From Coleofasciculus sp. LEGE 07092 (GTDB lineage: Bacteria; Cyanobacteriota; Cyanobacteriia; Cyanobacteriales; Coleofasciculaceae), in contig NZ_JADEWY010000066.1 in assembly GCF_015207375.1 (NCBI RefSeq), positions 1 through 35,970 on the forward strand: a DNA stretch of 35,970 nucleotides. Reading direction: 5' to 3'. Positions 32,801 to 35,970 of this stretch are shown piece by piece. The notes beneath the pieces were generated by a model. It saw nothing but the letters and a program-made list of their open reading frames with translations. It did not search any database and was not told where the DNA came from. The translations under genes were made by a program, and so were the position numbers. Every line of letters begins with the position of its first letter. Position 1 is the first letter of the stretch.

Positions 32801-33181
32801 GGCAAAGATGGGAGCGGCAGTGGCTAAGGCTTGCTCTGTATCCAACTCACCTGCTGTGATTTGTTCGATCACGGGTAGATAAAGACAATCGTAAGCCTGT
32901 AGCAGTTGGCTTTCTAGGTCAGTATCAATCTCTAAGGTTTCGCTGTAGAGTGCCTTGAAGATGGTTTCTAGGCGGTGAGCCAGCATTGCGATCGCCTCTA
33001 GCCCCACACTGGCAGATCCTCCTTTGAGTGAGTGGGCGGTTCGCATGAGGGCGTGAACTTTAGGGGTACTGCGCTCGGCTCTGAGGGTGAGTAAATTGGC
33101 TTCGAGTTCCTGCAATAGCTCGGGAGCCTCTGCAATGAAAAACTCATAGGCGCGATCGCGGATATCCGGGTTAATTGCCAT
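29810..33181 (-). CDS. CheA-type hybrid histidine kinase with receiver domain
   Basis: Central kinase of a chemotaxis-type system, 1,123 residues. An Hpt domain is at the N-terminus with the phosphate-accepting His50 in TAHSLKGGSASVG; a second Hpt-like helical part follows at about 150-260, then an acidic linker. The dimerisation region, RLERMNNKVGELAINRNGLA, starts near 480. ATPase motifs are LLRNAFDHGIEPP (N box), RDDGQGLD (G1) and SGRGVGLDVV (G2), then a CheW-like domain. The C-terminal receiver has VLVIDDAATLRR and the phosphorylation site in VCDVEMPNMNG, with FIKPY. This layout matches cyanobacterial PilL/HmpE-type kinases that control type IV pili. It follows the receptor gene by 57 bases. 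The output is likely pilus-driven gliding or phototaxis. Confidence 0.9.
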   Translation of the reverse strand: MAINPDIRDRAYEFFIAEAPELLQELEANLLTLRAERSTPKVHALMRTAHSLKGGSASVGLEAIAMLAHRLETIFKALYSETLEIDTDLESQLLQAYDCLYLPVIEQITAGELDTEQALATAAPIFAQIEERLGDALTQTESYIPSSAELGIDMTVSIFEVDVTEGLERLATVVAHPQEYQVAGELRAQAQVFAGFAELLNLPGFAAIAQTAQRALDAHPNRALEITQLALADFHAGQQAVLAGDLIQGGSPSEALVALADRSATEFVSPDYSRIADSDESLLSLEDVFGNGAAIAEMDIEAYPELAEPATLYQNAEPEPELEETFSISLEEIFGNGVETPEFMSLGTDTTNPLAIIEGELVADSLSVTEAAVQEGQRLLGINEPRDYAKRTAKSDRLLAPASPESLSDTDTPETLEAAVHSIEQLFNELPAIQDTATLTSLPNLTHSPTAPKPSKSRHQRDASGKEPNRVKASSTSNFSVRVNLDRLERMNNKVGELAINRNGLALQNEQLQRTVRELLNRFSRFQNLVGDIRELSDQMLVARPSSNYGILPTLADFDSLEMDSYGVLHSQLQELLEETVQLEEAVDDITLFAKVSDQTIEQQRQMLTHLRDELMWARMLPLGEVLRRFPRVLRDLSATYHKPVSLKLSGTSVLVDKAVLEKLYDPLLHLLRNAFDHGIEPPEVRVQQGKPEQGQIEIRAYHKGSQTFIEIRDDGQGLDRERIARKAIDKGLLSVQKLAGISDERLYDFIFEPGFSTASQVSEISGRGVGLDVVRLQLRQLKGTIAVTSSPGQGTTFTLRLPLTLTITKLLVCFVGSTALALPSDSIEEIIIPTAARLKQSGTRQFLHWREELVPTYRLAELLEYACPLLETSASKALLAVPSPKDWALPLLVLRREQQVIALEVDRLVTEQELVIKPFGAAIAAPSYTYGCTILGDGSLIPVMDGAVLLDRLLDRSTTVSNTGSQSTLNVRQNSPMYPTRMGIKTAQTPTVLVIDDAATLRRTLALTLEGAGFRVLQARDGWEALEQLQQSSSVQLMVCDVEMPNMNGFEFLSQRRQNPQFSKIPVVMLTSRSNDKHRALAMQLGATAYFIKPYIEQEFIRAIKDIITSKKSVSEAKPSPV

Positions 33182-33238
33182 GGTTTGTCACAAGGTATTG
33201 GTCAAAGGGGGTATTTGGGGTTCGCAACAAAGGAGTAA

Positions 33239-35779
33239 CTAACTCACTTTGAATTGACCAACCTCTTCTTGTAAGGCTTGAGCCACGGTTCGGAGTTGCC
33301 CGAAAGACAGGGATACCTGATAAACTTCCGTTGAGGTTTTGTTCGCAATCGCCGCAACATTCGTCATGGTTTGGGTAACGGTTTCAGCGGTTTGGGCTTG
33401 AACCAGGGTGGCTTGGGTAATGGCTTCAACCAATTGATTAATTTCGACACTGGCTGCCGTAATTTTATTGAGACTCTGGCGAGTTTCGTCTACCAGTTTC
33501 GTTCCCATTACCACCTGCTCAGTACCTGTTTCCATGGCAGTGACAACTTCATTGGTTTCTGTCTGAATGCTCGCCACGAGCTTTTCTATTTCGGCGGTGG
33601 CTTCTCCCGATTGCCTTGCCAGCGCTCGTACTTCATCGGCAACAACGGCAAAGCCGCGACCTTCTTCTCCAGCTCTAGCTGCTTCAATCGAGGCATTAAG
33701 AGCCAGCAAGTTGGTTTGAGCGGCAAAGCTACTAATCAGGTTGACGACGGTAGAAATCTTTTGGGAGGATTCGCCCAGACGCTTGACTTTCTTCGCCGTT
33801 TCTGCTACTGTTTCCCTGATATTCATAATTCCTTCTACAGTCCGGTTCATAGCAGCGTCCCCTTCTTCCACGGTCTGAGTCGCTTTTTGTACCGCCGATT
33901 CTGCTTGTTCAGCATTGGCAGCAACGATTCGCACCGCTTGAGCCATATCGTGAACCTGTTCTAAAGCTGAACCAATTTCCTCTGCTTGCCGCAGGGCTTC
34001 AGCCGATAGTGCCTGCACAGAAACTTCATTGCTGCTGGTGGTTTCGGCGACTTGGCTAGCCGCCGCTTGCACTTGCATTACAATTTTCCGCAAGTTCGTA
34101 ATGGTCGCATTGTAGGAATCTGCGATCGTGCCGATTTCATCTTCTGTCACCTTAGCGCGGATGGTTAGGTCGCCTTTACTAATGGGGTCTACTTCCATCA
34201 GCAGTTCCAAGGCACGCTGTTGTAGAGCTTCTTTAAGCTGGCGCTGTTCTTGAGCCAGTTTTTCCGTAACCTCTAGTTCTCTAGACTGCTCTGCTGCTTG
34301 TGCTTGTTCGTTTAAGAAGCCTTTGACTGAGGCGACGAGGTTGTTGAAGGTTTGAGCCAGGGTTTGAGTTTCTGTACTGCCACGGGGTTCAACCGTAACA
34401 TCTAAATTACCCGCAGACATTTGTTGGGCTTTATTTGACAATTCATTGAGCGGAGCCGAGAGCTGACGGGCTAACTGCACCGTAATTAAGGTTGCCACCA
34501 CTCCTAAGACTAGAGCGGTTAGAGCAAAAACCCCCAACAAATCCTGACTTGCCCTTCGGATTTGGGCAATATCCATCGAAGCAACTGCTACGTAATCTAC
34601 ACGCGGGAGAGTGGTGAGAACGTACTGCTTGCCTTGATAATTGAAGGAGATACTGAGACGTGATCGCTCAGTTTTCTCAGCTAAGGGAATGAATTTTAAG
34701 TTTTGGAGTGCATATTTACTCTGGGAGGCACTCAACACGTCTTCGGGATTGAGGGTTTTGTCTTGGACAACTTTGATGAGATCTTTGGTAATTTGTGCGA
34801 TCGCTTCACCCCCTATAATCTCCCTAGTATCGCTGGAACCAGTCGCTCTCAGGGTATTAATCACCGTACTGGAGCTAGCATCTAGAAGCTGCACCTGTTG
34901 AGAACCGTTGAGGTTGGCTTGCTGCAAAAGCGTTTCTAAGCGAGCAAATGCACTAGAGGGTACAATCGCTTGCACGACACCCAAGAATTTACCTGAATTT
35001 GGCTCTAGAATCGCCTGGGACACGTCAACGGCAAAGGTATTTGTTGATACATCAACTTCCGGGTCCTGAATCCATAGGGTATTGGTTTTCGCGTCTTGCC
35101 ACCACTGCTCGTCAGCCTGAACAAAGTCGCTGGTTGCGGTACTGTAAGCAATAACAAACCCATTACGTTCTGTTATATGGAGCTTCGCCAGCTCTCCATT
35201 CTTAGTCGTTGTAACCATATAGTTATTGAGGACTGGATTGAGTTTGAGAAGCTTGGTGTTCTCGAAGCGCCGCTCCAACTCCTCAAGCGGTAAGTCTACC
35301 AATCCCTCAGCTTCAGCATTTTGGGTACTGGCGCGAACTGCATCAATCACTAAAGGGTTACTCGCAACACTCAGGGGGGTTTTCACCGTATCGTCTATAA
35401 ACTGGCTCGCTGCTTCACTCGATAGCCGGGATTGTTTTTCTAATTGCCCTACCAGCTCATTACTAGCCCGCCGCTGAATAACGGTGTAACCTACCCCGCT
35501 AGCAATTGCTAGGGGAAGCAACACAGCGGGTAAAATCCTCATCAACAACTGGCGGCGCAGAGGGGTAGACTGCTGGGCGCTTTTCTTGTTGTTGATTAGC
35601 TGGAGTAATCCCGTTGCCCCATCTCCCTGTGATGTCGGCTTTGGGTAAGGCAGCAGAGGTGGAATAGGCAAGGATTCATTGGTTTGAGGAGTTTGAGCCT
35701 CAGTGAGTAAACCTCCAGAGGTAGGATTGTAACCATTTGTAGAATTTTCAGAAGAATACTTGGGAGGAATCTGAGTCAT
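33239..35779 (-). CDS. Methyl-accepting chemotaxis protein (PilJ-like)
   Basis: Receptor of 846 residues. A cytoplasmic N-terminal stretch of about 78 residues precedes the first membrane helix (79-101); a large extracytoplasmic sensor with a dCache-like look fills about 102-405, the second helix is at about 411-436, then HAMP ([20 protein letters not shown]) and a second HAMP-like stretch. The signalling domain has the hairpin tip [19 protein letters not shown] near residue 705. The long N-terminus before the first helix is typical of cyanobacterial PilJ/HmpD-type receptors. The start is ATG 35779; a longer reading upstream is only the translation of a tandem repeat. The ligand is not predictable. 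First visible gene of the array; partners such as PatA/CheY-type regulators may lie beyond the window. Confidence 0.9.
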   Translation of the reverse strand: MTQIPPKYSSENSTNGYNPTSGGLLTEAQTPQTNESLPIPPLLPYPKPTSQGDGATGLLQLINNKKSAQQSTPLRRQLLMRILPAVLLPLAIASGVGYTVIQRRASNELVGQLEKQSRLSSEAASQFIDDTVKTPLSVASNPLVIDAVRASTQNAEAEGLVDLPLEELERRFENTKLLKLNPVLNNYMVTTTKNGELAKLHITERNGFVIAYSTATSDFVQADEQWWQDAKTNTLWIQDPEVDVSTNTFAVDVSQAILEPNSGKFLGVVQAIVPSSAFARLETLLQQANLNGSQQVQLLDASSSTVINTLRATGSSDTREIIGGEAIAQITKDLIKVVQDKTLNPEDVLSASQSKYALQNLKFIPLAEKTERSRLSISFNYQGKQYVLTTLPRVDYVAVASMDIAQIRRASQDLLGVFALTALVLGVVATLITVQLARQLSAPLNELSNKAQQMSAGNLDVTVEPRGSTETQTLAQTFNNLVASVKGFLNEQAQAAEQSRELEVTEKLAQEQRQLKEALQQRALELLMEVDPISKGDLTIRAKVTEDEIGTIADSYNATITNLRKIVMQVQAAASQVAETTSSNEVSVQALSAEALRQAEEIGSALEQVHDMAQAVRIVAANAEQAESAVQKATQTVEEGDAAMNRTVEGIMNIRETVAETAKKVKRLGESSQKISTVVNLISSFAAQTNLLALNASIEAARAGEEGRGFAVVADEVRALARQSGEATAEIEKLVASIQTETNEVVTAMETGTEQVVMGTKLVDETRQSLNKITAASVEINQLVEAITQATLVQAQTAETVTQTMTNVAAIANKTSTEVYQVSLSFGQLRTVAQALQEEVGQFKVS

Positions 35780-35851
35780 GAAATTAAACCTTTGCTTTAA
35801 AGTGCAAGTTGTTGAAAACAGTAGGTAGATATAGGGAGACAAGGAAACAAA

Positions 35852-35920
35852 GGGACAAGGGGACAAGGGGACAAGAAGGACAAGAAGGACAAGGAGGACA
35901 AGGAGGACAAGGAGGACAAG
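35852..35920. repeat. Tandem 8-9 base repeat upstream of the receptor gene
   Basis: GGGACAAG occurs three times (35852-35875), then AAGGACAAG twice (35876-35893) and GAGGACAAG three times (35894-35920). It lies 73 bases ahead of the receptor start. The change of unit from 8 to 9 bases suggests slippage. Nothing else is recognised in 35921-35970. Confidence 0.85.
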
Positions 35921-35970
35921 GAGATTTTTATGGTGTTATTCTTCTCCCCCGCTCCCCAGCACCCCAGCAC

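Noticed and set aside
33371..33964. Open frame of 197 codons opposite the receptor gene
   Set aside because: Antisense to the conserved signalling domain; its length follows from the codon use of the receptor.
35780..35866. Longer receptor protein starting upstream of 35779
   Set aside because: The extra residues (CPFVSLSPY and following) are the translation of repeat sequence.
35852..35920. CRISPR array
   Set aside because: Units of 8-9 bases with no spacers; a simple tandem repeat.

Overview
The window comes from a cyanobacterium, most likely a filamentous, gliding or hormogonium-forming one. The basis is frequent copies of the cyanobacterial octamer GCGATCGC, short tandem heptanucleotide repeats and palindromic repeats of cyanobacterial type, cyanobacterial forms of HtpG and PNPase, and an operon matching the hps (hormogonium polysaccharide) genes of filamentous cyanobacteria. 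Most genes lie on the minus strand.

Layout. (1) 1-717: 5' part of folC, cut by the window edge, with a palindromic repeat read through in frame. (2) 859-9391: a stand-alone pseudopilin gene, then the operon hpsA-hpsB-hpsC-hpsD (minus strand): one giant pilin-like protein and three minor pseudopilins, ended by an intrinsic terminator. (3) 9392-9948: long leader or intergenic region, then rpmB (ribosomal protein L28). (4) 10202-14687: a sulfotransferase on the plus strand, convergent with a minus-strand operon of three family 2 glycosyltransferases and a methyltransferase. (5) 14856-16929: htpG with its own terminator. (6) 17090-21954: two sulfotransferases and a second set of glycosyltransferases, including two more HpsE-type enzymes. 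(7) 22319-24469: pnp. (8) 24678-28844: a plus-strand SNF2-type helicase and SWIM zinc-finger pair, then a decayed nucleotidyltransferase remnant. (9) 29215-35779: a chemotaxis-type array (methyl-accepting protein, CheA-type hybrid kinase, CheW) on the minus strand, with a tandem repeat upstream.

How it fits together. The pseudopilins HpsB, HpsC and HpsD, with HpsA acting like a GspK/PilX-type subunit, could form the tip of a type II secretion/type IV pilus-like fibre needed for polysaccharide export and gliding. Two glycosyltransferase cassettes, which look duplicated, would build the polysaccharide. Three sulfotransferases and a methyltransferase among them suggest a sulfated and possibly methylated polymer. 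The chemotaxis-type array at the right end resembles systems that control pilus-driven motility in cyanobacteria. That the sulfotransferases act on the Hps polymer is inference from position. folC, rpmB, htpG and pnp are ordinary housekeeping genes between the accessory blocks.
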